Origin: Flavobacteriales bacterium 33_180_T64
Lineage (GTDB): Bacteria > Bacteroidota > Bacteroidia > Flavobacteriales > Flavobacteriaceae
Assembly (NCBI GenBank): GCA_002162685.1
Contig: MAAQ01000013.1
Coordinates: forward strand, 462,761-526,760
Direction of reading: 5' to 3'
DNA length: 64,000 bases
The notes under the pieces are model-generated. The model made no database searches and was not told where the DNA came from. It saw nothing but the letters and a program-made list of their open reading frames with translations. The translations under genes were made by a program, and so were the position numbers. Below are positions 35,389 to 43,842 of the stretch, piece after piece. How positions within the stretch are numbered: the first letter of the stretch is position 1; each line of letters begins with the position of its first letter.

Positions 35389-36663
35389 ATGGCAATGATC
35401 ATAAAATTTTCAAAAATAACGGAGTACGTATTATTAATATCTGTAATTACATTGGTATTCTTTTATGATTTACTTTCTTCAAGCATAGGCTTTTTTGATG
35501 AATTTTTAGGTCTTCTATCTTTTTTTGTGTTATTATATTATATAGCTTTCAAAGGAAGACTTGTTCTCTTTAGAAAAGAGTATTATGTCTTAATATTACT
35601 TAGCTTCATAATATTTTTAGGAATAGCATCAAATATTTCGGCATACTATAAGGGATATAAAACAGATTTACTTGCTGTTTTTTCAGATTTAATAAATTTC
35701 ACAAAAGCATTTGCGGCTTATTTTGCGTTGCGTCTTTTTTCTAAACATTATAATTCAAAAAAGGTTTTAAATAAAATATCTAAATATGTTGAAATTATAT
35801 TTTATATACTTCTTGTATTAGTCTTGTTAGATATTATTTTCACCATATTCCCAAAGTCAAAGAGATATGGTTTTAATTCTCTCATGTTGTTTTTTAAACA
35901 TGCTTCCCGTTATGCTTTCGCTTTTTCATTTATTTTCTTAGCATTGTTGCCTAAGCACTATCAAAAAAATAAAGGATTACTTTTTTTAATATTAATAATA
36001 GGCACGTTTTCATTAAGGGTAAAATATTTTGGCTTTGTTGGACTTACATTAATTATTATGTTTTACGGTAAACGCTTGTTCAAAATACCCAAGCTTTACT
36101 TTTTGTCTTTCATTTGTATTTTGAGTTTGTTTTTAATTTGGTTATTTAGATATCAAATAGAAATGTATTTTGTTTTTGACACAATTGAAGATGCTTGGTC
36201 ACGAGCAGTAATATTATATTACAGTTACATTATTGGAAATGATTACTTTCCCTTAGGAACAGGTTTTGGAACATATTCATCATATTATTCAGGGTATTAC
36301 TATTCTTGGGTTTATGATTTATATGGGATAGATAATGTGTATGGAATATCTCGTAGATATTGGAACTTTGTTGCAGATCAATATTGGCCTATGGTCTTGG
36401 GGCAATTTGGATATCTAGGGCTTTTTAGTATGATCATGATTATATATAATTTTTTCACTTTATTCTTGAATAAAATTAAAGCCAATAGAGATAATGAAAA
36501 ATATTATTACCTTTTATCAGCTATTTTGGGATTATTTTTATTATTAATTGATAGCACTTCTGATGCCATTTTTACACAACAAAGAGCCGTTGTAATGTTT
36601 ATTTTCTTTGCATTGGTAGTTAATACTATAGACAAAAAACATGAAAGTATTACAAATAAATAA
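35389..36663 (+). CDS. O-antigen polymerase/ligase-like membrane protein (1)
   Basis: The 424-residue protein has about ten to twelve transmembrane helices and one larger loop (about residues 285-330) rich in Tyr and Ser (GTGFGTYSSYYSGYYYSW). This layout is typical of Wzy polymerases and WaaL-like ligases, which share little sequence. A Wzy role is likely because the locus also has a flippase and a Wzz-like protein. The start may be the ATG at 35389 or the one at 35395. It overlaps the next glycosyltransferase gene by 23 bases. Confidence 0.72.
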   Translation: MAMIIKFSKITEYVLLISVITLVFFYDLLSSSIGFFDEFLGLLSFFVLLYYIAFKGRLVLFRKEYYVLILLSFIIFLGIASNISAYYKGYKTDLLAVFSDLINFTKAFAAYFALRLFSKHYNSKKVLNKISKYVEIIFYILLVLVLLDIIFTIFPKSKRYGFNSLMLFFKHASRYAFAFSFIFLALLPKHYQKNKGLLFLILIIGTFSLRVKYFGFVGLTLIIMFYGKRLFKIPKLYFLSFICILSLFLIWLFRYQIEMYFVFDTIEDAWSRAVILYYSYIIGNDYFPLGTGFGTYSSYYSGYYYSWVYDLYGIDNVYGISRRYWNFVADQYWPMVLGQFGYLGLFSMIMIIYNFFTLFLNKIKANRDNEKYYYLLSAILGLFLLLIDSTSDAIFTQQRAVVMFIFFALVVNTIDKKHESITNK

Positions 36664-37849
36664 GTTTCTTAAGGTTGTTGGTGGAGCCGAGACCTACATG
36701 TTTCAATTATCAAAATCATTGCAGGACTTAGGTATTGAAGTGAAGTTTTGGGGTATGGAAGATTCAGAAAATATTGTAAATGATTTTCAAGGTTTAGAAG
36801 CCGAGAATATCGACTTTCAAAATCAAGATTTGTTTAATAAATTGGGTTCTATAGTTGAAACGATTTATTCAAAAAAAAACAGAAACAAGATAGCTAAGGT
36901 CTTAGACGATTACAAACCAGATATTGTACATATACACAATTATAATTTTCAACTTACACCAAGTATCTTACCGGAAATTAAAAAGAGAGGAATTAAAGTT
37001 GTTCAAACAATTCATGATAGTCAAATGGTGTGTCCATATCATAGATTATATAATTTCCAAAGAGATCAGGTTTGTACTAAATGCGTTAAAGGTTCTTTTA
37101 TTAATTGTATAAAAGACCGTTGCTTTGACGGCTCAATATTTAAAAGTACTATTGGCGCTTTAGAAAGCACTTTTTATCATTCTTTAGGATATTATGATAA
37201 GTATATAGACACCTACATATCTCCAAGTACTTTTTTGACTAATTTAATTCAAAATAGAGTTAAAAAAGACATCGTAGTTATCCCAAATTTCACTCAAGTT
37301 CAATCTAACTTATCTCTAGATGAACATAAAAAAGAATACTACTTGTATTATGGAAGAATATCTGATGAAAAAGGAATTCATGAATTAATTGATATCTTTA
37401 AAGAGATCAATTTAAACCTATTAATAGTTGGTAAAGGCCCCTTAGAAGAAGCGGTAAAGGAAAAGGTAAAGGAGAATTCAAATATTCAATATCTGGGACC
37501 TAAATATGGAGATGATCTATTTAAGATTGTTAAACAGGCTAAATATGTTGTACAATCATCTAAGTGGTTCGAAAACTGTCCTATGACGATAATAGAGTCT
37601 TTTGCATTAAGTGTTCCAGTTATAGGGTCAAATCACAGTGGTTTTAAAGATTTGATTCAAGACAAAAAAACAGGGTTTTTAATTAATTTTGATAACAAAA
37701 ACAGTGCTATAAATCAACTTAGAGAGATAGATATGATAGACGTTTCTAAATTGAAAAAGAATGTAACTAATTATTATCAGAAAAACCTATCTGAAAACAT
37801 ACATATAGAAAAAATTATTTCAGTATACAAAAACGTATTAAGTAATTAA
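36641..37849 (+). CDS. Glycosyltransferase family 4
   Basis: The 402-residue cytoplasmic, membrane-associated enzyme has the GT-B fold. The N-terminal domain begins with LQINKFLKVVGGAETYMFQL, a GT4 signature. DIVHIHNYNFQLTPSIL follows. The C-terminal nucleotide-sugar domain has YYGRISDEKGIHELID, LLIVGKGPLEEAVK and the motif SKWFENCPMTIIESFALSVP, with the EX7E-type Glu residues. A Cys-rich insert CTKCVKGSFINCIKDRC at about residues 145-161 is seen in some GT4 members. The sugar donor is unknown. It overlaps the upstream gene by 23 bases and the downstream one by a single base. Confidence 0.88.
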   Translation: MKVLQINKFLKVVGGAETYMFQLSKSLQDLGIEVKFWGMEDSENIVNDFQGLEAENIDFQNQDLFNKLGSIVETIYSKKNRNKIAKVLDDYKPDIVHIHNYNFQLTPSILPEIKKRGIKVVQTIHDSQMVCPYHRLYNFQRDQVCTKCVKGSFINCIKDRCFDGSIFKSTIGALESTFYHSLGYYDKYIDTYISPSTFLTNLIQNRVKKDIVVIPNFTQVQSNLSLDEHKKEYYLYYGRISDEKGIHELIDIFKEINLNLLIVGKGPLEEAVKEKVKENSNIQYLGPKYGDDLFKIVKQAKYVVQSSKWFENCPMTIIESFALSVPVIGSNHSGFKDLIQDKKTGFLINFDNKNSAINQLREIDMIDVSKLKKNVTNYYQKNLSENIHIEKIISVYKNVLSN

Positions 37850-39033
37850 TGAAGCCTAAGACAGTCATAAACCAATTTAATTACAATTATCTTATTGTTA
37901 TTTTGTTGTTTACTTATTTAGGAATGGTCTATTTCTCTATGGCCGTGCCTAATATCATCTTGGGCCTTGTACTTTTTATTTTCATTTTAGGAGTGTCGAC
38001 TAAAAGACTTCAATTATATTTTACAAGAAGAAACTGGCTTATATATGTGATAATTTCCATTCCTTTATTATTAACAATAGTATCTGTATTACATTCTTCC
38101 AATATGATAGATGGCTTAAAACATATATGGAAGCGGTTGCCAATATTAATCATTCCGTTTGTTTTAATTTTTGGTAAATATGATAAAAAACATATTAAAA
38201 CAGGGTTGTCCTTTTTTGTGTCTTTTACAGTCATAGCATCATTAGTTGCCCTATATAATGCGGGTAAATACTTTAATGAAGACATTCTTTTTAAAACAGA
38301 CTTTGCACATTTTATAACCTTAATACAACATCCTTATTTTGGAATATATACATTGATAGCCTTATTGTCTATTTTCGAGCTAGGATTAATAAAACACAGA
38401 GCGTTGAAAATAATTATTTGTTTATTATTTGTTTGTGTTATAATGTTAACCACCTCAAGGTTAGTGTATATTTTATTATTGAGTTATAGTTGTTATTTTT
38501 TGTTTAAAAACCTATCTAGAAAAAGGTTTATTGGTTTTACAATACTATTAGCAGCATTAGTAATTGCATTTTTAGGAACAAATCAAAAGATTGCTAACAA
38601 ATTTAAATCAACCGTAGAATATGATAATTCACCTAGGTTACAGCTTTGGAATAATTCTTTGAGAGTTGTTGAAAAACAAAATGCTTATATATTTGGAATA
38701 GGAATAGGCGATTACTATAGTAATAAAAAAGACACTTACTATGCAAAAGGAAGGGATAGTGGTATGCTAGGACTTAATCCTCATAGTCAGGTTTTTGAGT
38801 TTTATATAACCAATGGGGTTCTAGGTATTTTGATTTTAGGATCTACTCTTTTTGTGTTTGTTGTTTTTCTTAGGCAACAAGAAAGGATTACATTTTTTTT
38901 ATTTTCAATTATTTTTTTATTTTCATTATCAGAATGTATTTTTAGTAGACAATACGGGGTTCAATTATATTGTGTTTTAATTCCTATATTATTAACAGAA
39001 AGTTTTAATAAAATAAAGAATGAAGTTGAATAA
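37849..39033 (+). CDS. O-antigen ligase/polymerase family membrane protein (2)
   Basis: The 394-residue protein has about ten transmembrane helices. A periplasmic loop at about residues 245-305 contains NSPRLQLWNNSLRVV, GIGIGDYYSNK and LNPHSQVFEFYITNG, the classic Wzy_C / WaaL-type pattern with conserved Arg and His. It is the better match to the O-antigen ligase family of the two such proteins in this locus. The first may then be the polymerase and this one the ligase, but the roles could be reversed. It overlaps the esterase gene by 14 bases. Confidence 0.82.
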   Translation: MKPKTVINQFNYNYLIVILLFTYLGMVYFSMAVPNIILGLVLFIFILGVSTKRLQLYFTRRNWLIYVIISIPLLLTIVSVLHSSNMIDGLKHIWKRLPILIIPFVLIFGKYDKKHIKTGLSFFVSFTVIASLVALYNAGKYFNEDILFKTDFAHFITLIQHPYFGIYTLIALLSIFELGLIKHRALKIIICLLFVCVIMLTTSRLVYILLLSYSCYFLFKNLSRKRFIGFTILLAALVIAFLGTNQKIANKFKSTVEYDNSPRLQLWNNSLRVVEKQNAYIFGIGIGDYYSNKKDTYYAKGRDSGMLGLNPHSQVFEFYITNGVLGILILGSTLFVFVVFLRQQERITFFLFSIIFLFSLSECIFSRQYGVQLYCVLIPILLTESFNKIKNEVE

Positions 39034-39973
39034 TTATATTTTATCTTTTTTAACATGTCTTTTGGTTTCATGTTACACTCATGAACAAAAACCCAAAGAT
39101 TTTGATGAATTTTGGCAAAAAACACTAACAGAGTTAGGAACTGAATTTAAATCTGTTGTTATCAGAGATAGCATTGTAGAGAATAAAAAGTGGACATTAC
39201 ATAAGATTGAGTCATTTCAAGGTGTGAATTTTAAAGCCTGGGTTTCAGAACCTTTGGAAGGGCAAAAATATCCTGTTAAAATTAAATTTTCAGGATTTGG
39301 AAGAGTTAATGCTAATTCAAATGAAATACCTCATAAATGGTTTTTAAAGGAGGAAAAAAGTATAAACATGGTCATAGATGTTCGTGAGCAAGGCATTAGT
39401 CGAGAGGGAGAAATGGTTAAGGGTTTTTTAACAAAAGGGCTAGAAAATAGAAATGATTATATTTATAGAGGTGCCTTTATGGATGCGGTACGGTCAGTAG
39501 ATTTTATTGCCGAACACCCTAAATCTGATGGTAATATTATTGTTACGGGTGGTAGTCAAGGAGGGGCTTTATCAATAGTTGCTACAGCATTAAACCCAAA
39601 AGTAACTATGTCTATTATTGGTTTCCCGTTTTATACAGACTTGTATAATTATGACAAACAAAAATGGCCAATGAAAATATTAATTCGTAAAACTAAAACA
39701 ACAGATACGGGTTTAGACGAATTGTATCACACCTTATCCTATTTTGATATGTTAAATTTTGCAGATAAAATAGATACACCATTATTTTTAAGAACTCAAA
39801 AATTAGATACCATAACACCAAAAGAAGGCGCAATTAAGTTTTTCAACGCAATTAAAAGCACCAAAAAAGAACTATATATTGAACCCTGTGAAGGACACGG
39901 ATGTTCTAGTCAATCTAAAGAAGCTAATAAATTAGAGCGAGCATTTATAAAAGCACACAGGCTATCTAATTAA
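39020..39973 (+). CDS. CE7-type acetyl esterase, lipoprotein
   Basis: This is a 317-residue alpha/beta hydrolase related to acetylxylan esterase / cephalosporin-C deacetylase. A lipoprotein signal ends in LLVSC (Cys18), so it should face the periplasm or surface. DFDEFWQKTLTEL is the usual family start. The nucleophile elbow GGSQGG is at about residues 177-182. An acidic residue follows in LDTITP, and the His lies in CEGHGC near the end. DVREQGISREGE replaces the usual RGQG motif. It would remove acetyl groups from a glycan. It is the last gene of the long plus-strand run and overlaps the ligase-like gene by 14 bases. Confidence 0.82.
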   Translation: MKLNNYILSFLTCLLVSCYTHEQKPKDFDEFWQKTLTELGTEFKSVVIRDSIVENKKWTLHKIESFQGVNFKAWVSEPLEGQKYPVKIKFSGFGRVNANSNEIPHKWFLKEEKSINMVIDVREQGISREGEMVKGFLTKGLENRNDYIYRGAFMDAVRSVDFIAEHPKSDGNIIVTGGSQGGALSIVATALNPKVTMSIIGFPFYTDLYNYDKQKWPMKILIRKTKTTDTGLDELYHTLSYFDMLNFADKIDTPLFLRTQKLDTITPKEGAIKFFNAIKSTKKELYIEPCEGHGCSSQSKEANKLERAFIKAHRLSN

Positions 39974-40007
39974 TTAGTATTAAGTCTAGATGTTTAAAAT
40001 AAAATTA

Positions 40008-40015
40008 TACTTTTG
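40008..40015 (+). promoter_or_regulatory. Candidate -7 element for the 79-residue protein gene
   Basis: TACTTTTG matches TAnnTTTG and lies 28 bases before the ATG at 40044. Confidence 0.36.
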
Positions 40016-40043
40016 AAATTAAAAGAAAGATAAAACAAAACTT

Positions 40044-40283
40044 ATGAGTGATAGTATTAAGACGCTTACAATAGCTGTCGAAGAATTAGAAAAGAACTAT
40101 GAGGCATTAGATATGGACAATAAATCGTCTGTAAAATCATTTGAGGAAGTTGTTTTAGAATTATTAGCAAGACTTAAACGTCATCAAGATAAACCAGGAA
40201 ACGAAGAGCTTGAAGATGATTTAGAAGATTTAATATATCGAGTTATATTAGTTCTTGGTCAGTTAGATTTACTTGAAATTTAA
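40044..40283 (+). CDS. Small acidic helical protein (hypothetical)
   Basis: The 79-residue protein is mostly charged helix: TLTIAVEELEKNYEALDMD, then EEVVLELLARLKRHQD and DDLEDLIYRVILVLGQLDLL. I do not recognise it. It has no signal peptide and no Cys. It has its own -7 element and converges with the GT4 gene, overlapping its stop by 4 bases. Intact coding character and a plausible promoter argue for a real gene; the role is unknown. Confidence 0.6.
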   Translation: MSDSIKTLTIAVEELEKNYEALDMDNKSSVKSFEEVVLELLARLKRHQDKPGNEELEDDLEDLIYRVILVLGQLDLLEI

Positions 40284-41374
40284 GATTGGAGTAATGTATA
40301 CACTTCAATAGTTTCTTTAGCAATGTTGTCCCAATTGTATTTTTGATGCATTAATTTAGAATTATCAATTGATCTTTCTGGTGTTTCTAATGCATTTATA
40401 ATAGATGTAGTTATGGCTTCAATATTTCCCACATTAAAGTAATACTTGTTATCTAAGGCAACTTCTATGTTTGCAGGGATATCACTTACCAAAACATCAA
40501 GATTGTAGCTCATTGCTTCTAAAAGAGCTATTGGCAAGCCTTCGTGATAAGAGGGCATAACAAATAATCTGGCGTGTGAAAAAATTTGACACAATTGCTC
40601 TCCTTTAATAAAACCAGTTAATATAACTTTAGCATCAACGGCTTCTTTTTTTAAGTGTTTACTATAAACGGTTTCATGATCTGCATCGCCAACAAGTACC
40701 AATTTGTATGGTGTTGTAATATTTGAGTAAGCCTTAATTAGATCAGAAAACCCTTTTTCTTCAACAAAACGACCAACGGCTATAATGTATTTGTTCTTTT
40801 CAAGGTTTAAATGAGTGATATAATCATCAGCAATTGCTAATTCAGGCTTATTAACACCATTATAAATGAGCGTAGTGTCTTGTCTATTGTATTTCGTTTT
40901 AAGAATAGTACGAATCACATTAGAGATTACAATAACTTTATGGGCTGTTTTGGTGCCTAGGTATTCTCCAAGTTGTAAAATAGATTTTGCTAGCTTTCCC
41001 CATTTTTGTCTGTCATAATCTGGGCCATGATTTGTGACAACAACTTTTAAACCTAATAACCGTGCTAAAGGTGTCATAATCATTGGTCCAACAGCATGAA
41101 TATGTAAGACGTCTGGTCGCTTAAAACCCGCATACATAATCCCTAAAAAAGTATGAGCAATAGCTTCAATACTTTTTTGTTTAGGCGCAAATATGTGTTT
41201 GAGTTTTACACCATTATAGGATAGAAGCGTTTTATCTTCAACATAAGGTGTTCGGGTAATAATAGTAACGTCGTGACCTAGTTTACAAATTCTTGGATAT
41301 AACTCTTCACAATGAGTCTCTACACCTCCTAAAATATTAGGAATACCTCTTGTGCCTAAAACGATTATCTTCAT
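40280..41374 (-). CDS. Glycosyltransferase family 4 (rhamnosyltransferase-like)
   Basis: The 364-residue GT-B enzyme starts KIIVLGTRGIPNILGGVETH, the pattern of the DUF1972 / GT4 group that includes rhamnosyltransferases. VLHIHAVGPMIMTPLARLLG and VVTNHGPDYDRQKWGK support this. The donor domain has AVGRFVEEKGFSDLIKAY, VLVGDADHET and PSYHEGLPIALLEAMSYN with the paired Glu residues. dTDP-rhamnose from rmlBACD is a likely donor, but this is inference. The gene is transcribed against the main run and has a -7 element at 41398-41405. Confidence 0.87.
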   Translation of the reverse strand: MKIIVLGTRGIPNILGGVETHCEELYPRICKLGHDVTIITRTPYVEDKTLLSYNGVKLKHIFAPKQKSIEAIAHTFLGIMYAGFKRPDVLHIHAVGPMIMTPLARLLGLKVVVTNHGPDYDRQKWGKLAKSILQLGEYLGTKTAHKVIVISNVIRTILKTKYNRQDTTLIYNGVNKPELAIADDYITHLNLEKNKYIIAVGRFVEEKGFSDLIKAYSNITTPYKLVLVGDADHETVYSKHLKKEAVDAKVILTGFIKGEQLCQIFSHARLFVMPSYHEGLPIALLEAMSYNLDVLVSDIPANIEVALDNKYYFNVGNIEAITTSIINALETPERSIDNSKLMHQKYNWDNIAKETIEVYTLLQS

Positions 41375-41397
41375 TGTTTATGTTAAAACGTTGCTTG

Positions 41398-41405
41398 CAA
41401 AATTA
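41398..41405 (-). promoter_or_regulatory. Candidate -7 element for the minus-strand GT4 gene
   Basis: It reads TAATTTTG on the minus strand, a full TAnnTTTG match, and ends 23 bases before the ATG. Confidence 0.42.
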
Positions 41406-41445
41406 AGGTTCTGAAGCGAAAATAAGATATTCTATTCAAGAGATT

Positions 41446-41616
41446 TTAGTGTTTAATTACTTTTTTAGTTGCAATATTACCATTAACATCCTTTATATGC
41501 ACAAAATATAAGCCTTGCGCAACTTTAGAGAGGTCAATGGTGTTGCTATTGTTACAGGTTAATATAATTTTACCGATTTGATTATAGATTGTGATTTTTG
41601 AAATTATAATGAATTG
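41446..41616 (-). pseudogene. Orphan type IX secretion C-terminal sorting domain (gene remnant)
   Basis: Minus-strand translation of this stretch gives about 56 residues ending at a proper stop, with the core ITIYNQIGKIILT, then NTIDLSKVAQGLYFVHI, then KDVNGNIATKKVIKH. This is the tail of a type A (Por) sorting domain, which directs proteins through the type IX secretion system. No start codon is present and an in-frame TGA closes the frame just upstream. The remnant overlaps the last codons of the radical SAM gene in another frame. The cargo gene has therefore been cut off, probably by a deletion or insertion that brought the radical SAM gene to this point. Confidence 0.82.
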
Positions 41617-42683
41617 ACATCAACCTCCCTTAAATCACCTTGTAAAGGATCTTGTCCTACATCATAATGTGGAATATGTTCTTTACAAACAGGTCTACCA
41701 ATAAGACTTTTAATTTTGTTTTTAACAACCCAAGACGTTGGATGCTTAATGTATTTTTTCATAACCGGAGCAGCTGTACCAACCATCCAACAGTTTTTAG
41801 GACAAGTTTTAACTAAGCCTCTAACTTTATCAGCTTGCTCGCTATACCAAAGCTCTTCAAAAGACTCACAGTCATGTATATTTCCCATAGACTCTTTCCA
41901 ATATTTCTTTTCAAGACCATTACAAGGATACACATCACCATAAGGTTCTATAAAGAAATTAACAGTTCCAGCTTCACAAGGGAGCATTCGTTTTCCGCCA
42001 TTAATATAGTTGATTAGGCCAAGGTTAAAAAAGGCACGATACCAGCTTTTAGGATTACTATCCTTAAGTAGCATGTCTATTAATTGTTCAAAATTGCGAA
42101 TAACCTCATCTTTGTTGGTAACCTCATTATCATCTTTATGAAAGTAAAAAGAGTTATGAAATGTTGCTGTTGCAAATTCCATATCGATTTGTTTACTTAA
42201 CTCATACAAATTGATTAAATCATGTGAGTTTTTATTAGAAACAGTCATACCAAATCCAATATCTTTGATACCTAATTCCTTCAATCCCATTAATGTTTTT
42301 AAACCTCTCTGAAATCCAGTATCTCGCCCTCTGAGATCATTGTTGATTTCTTCCATACCTTCTAAGCTAACGCGCACTCCAATTTTAGGAAAACGTTTAG
42401 CCATTTTAAGTATTTTTTCGGTATGCCAACCAGCTGTAGAGATAACTACACGATCACTTTTTCTATACATTACCTCAATGATATCCTCAATATCTCGACG
42501 CATAAAAGGTTCTCCTCCTGTAATATTAGTGAATTTAAAATTTGGTAATTTTTCTAAATCCGCAGCAGTTAATTCATGTTTTTTATTTGTTGGGTTTCTC
42601 CAAATATCACACATTTTACATTCCATATTACATCTATAAGTTGTAATAATAGAAACATCTGAAGGCATTTTTATTTTATTCAT
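41604..42683 (-). CDS. Radical SAM protein with Cys-rich C-terminal domain
   Basis: The 359-residue protein has the radical SAM cluster motif CNMECKMC (Cys18, Cys22, Cys25) and NITGGEPFMRRDIEDII. More Cys residues in the second half (LPCEAGTVNFFIEPYGDVYPCNGLE as separate segments, CESFEELW, TCPKNCWM) suggest an auxiliary SPASM-like Fe-S site. The reaction is unknown; relatives modify peptides, sugars or cofactors. It starts 4 bases after the acyltransferase gene and is cotranscribed with it. Its end directly abuts a truncated T9SS sorting domain, so it may be a newcomer at this site. Confidence 0.82.
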   Translation of the reverse strand: MNKIKMPSDVSIITTYRCNMECKMCDIWRNPTNKKHELTAADLEKLPNFKFTNITGGEPFMRRDIEDIIEVMYRKSDRVVISTAGWHTEKILKMAKRFPKIGVRVSLEGMEEINNDLRGRDTGFQRGLKTLMGLKELGIKDIGFGMTVSNKNSHDLINLYELSKQIDMEFATATFHNSFYFHKDDNEVTNKDEVIRNFEQLIDMLLKDSNPKSWYRAFFNLGLINYINGGKRMLPCEAGTVNFFIEPYGDVYPCNGLEKKYWKESMGNIHDCESFEELWYSEQADKVRGLVKTCPKNCWMVGTAAPVMKKYIKHPTSWVVKNKIKSLIGRPVCKEHIPHYDVGQDPLQGDLREVDVNSL

Positions 42684-42687
42684 AATA

Positions 42688-43395
42688 CTAAGAATTTCTT
42701 GATTTAATTAATTTGGCTGGTACACCTCCAATAATCGAATATGCTGGAATATCTTTTGTAACTACAGCTCCAGCAGCAATAATACAACCGTCACCAATAG
42801 TCACTCCAGACATAATTGAAACATTAGCGCCAATCCAGACATCACTTCCAATTTTTGTTTTGCCTTTCGTTACCCCTTGGTGTTTAATAGGGATGTCAAT
42901 AGTTTCATAATTGTGGTTTTCAGAAAAAATATTTACTCTAGGACCAAAAATTACATTATCTCCAATTTCAATATCACCTCTAACTCCAATAAAACAATAA
43001 TGGTTTATACCAACATTATCCCCAATTTTTATAGAGCTTCCTACATTTCTCAAAACACCAGTACACTCGATAATTGCATATTTACCCAAAGTAAAATTAT
43101 TACCTATTTCTACGCCATCATAACTAAGTGCATTAATATATGAGTGTTTCATTAGATTTAAACCACTACCCGTTTTTATTTTATGCCCAAATTGAATTTT
43201 CGCTCCTTTTTCAGCAAATATAACGCCTTTTGATTGTTTTAAGAATGGTTTAATAAAAATCATACCGCGTATTACAGAAAACCCTTTATCACTTAAAATA
43301 GTCAAAAGTTCCCCAAAAGAAAAGGGGTAAGATAAAACATGCTTTTCTTTTTTGACTTTGGATAAAAAAAACTCGATAATTTTGTATGCCTTCAT
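42688..43395 (-). CDS. Left-handed beta-helix (hexapeptide) acyltransferase
   Basis: The 235-residue protein has the hexapeptide-repeat pattern of LbetaH transferases from about residue 70 onward, for example [52 protein letters not shown] and the catalytic-region motif [23 protein letters not shown] and [14 protein letters not shown] are the family end. It is most like sugar O-acetyltransferases of surface polysaccharide loci. It is first in a two-gene minus-strand operon with the radical SAM gene. A -7 element lies at 43424-43431. Confidence 0.87.
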   Translation of the reverse strand: MKAYKIIEFFLSKVKKEKHVLSYPFSFGELLTILSDKGFSVIRGMIFIKPFLKQSKGVIFAEKGAKIQFGHKIKTGSGLNLMKHSYINALSYDGVEIGNNFTLGKYAIIECTGVLRNVGSSIKIGDNVGINHYCFIGVRGDIEIGDNVIFGPRVNIFSENHNYETIDIPIKHQGVTKGKTKIGSDVWIGANVSIMSGVTIGDGCIIAAGAVVTKDIPAYSIIGGVPAKLIKSRNS

Positions 43396-43423
43396 AAATT
43401 TATTTAAAAAAAAAACTTAAATA

Positions 43424-43431
43424 CAAATGTA
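43424..43431 (-). promoter_or_regulatory. Candidate -7 element for the acyltransferase / radical SAM operon
   Basis: It reads TACATTTG on the minus strand, a full TAnnTTTG match, 28 bases before the ATG. Confidence 0.45.
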
Positions 43432-43820
43432 GTCTTTTTGAGCAGATTAAAGCGGAATCTTAGAAGTCAATTAATCAGGTGTTTATCAACTATGCTTAAG
43501 GAGTAAAGCCTTATTAGTCTCATTGGTCGTTTTAAAAGAAGCTAGGACAGTAAAGAGGTTTAAGTAAAAAAATTAAAAACAGCTATTATAGATGAAAAAA
43601 GGAAACAAAAACTATGAAGCTAGGAAAGATATTAATGAGCCAACAACACCTGTTCATAACACATATTTATAAGAGAAATATAAGGAATCATAGATGAAAA
43701 TAATAATCACAAACCTATTAATCAAGTGTGTGATCTACAGGCAAATTATATGCAATTAAGTACTCGTCTCTATAAAATTTATTAACTCTGACTTTTAATA
43801 GGTTTATTGTCATACTTTTT

Positions 43821-43828
43821 TAATTTTG
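43821..43828 (+). promoter_or_regulatory. Candidate -7 element for ugd
   Basis: TAATTTTG matches TAnnTTTG and lies 14 bases before the ugd ATG at 43843. This supports the later start rather than the upstream TTG at 43807. Confidence 0.42.
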
Positions 43829-43842
43829 TTAAAAAAAGTCAA

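Larger units (their letters stand above)
43396..43842. other. Intergenic region of about 450 bases between divergent genes
   Basis: It contains the minus-strand -7 element at 43424-43431 and the plus-strand one at 43821-43828. The middle holds only short open frames, the best being 26 codons from 43592. No tRNA, no strong hairpin and no recognisable protein remnant was found. It divides the first half of the polysaccharide locus from the ugd-uxs half. Confidence 0.5.

Noticed and set aside
43592..43672. Short open frame of 26 codons in the gap before ugd
   Set aside because: It is very short, hydrophilic and without a recognisable motif or promoter; chance frames of this size are expected.
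43807..43842. TTG-started extension of ugd
   Set aside because: The dinucleotide-binding domain starts right after the ATG at 43843, and a -7 element lies inside the extension.
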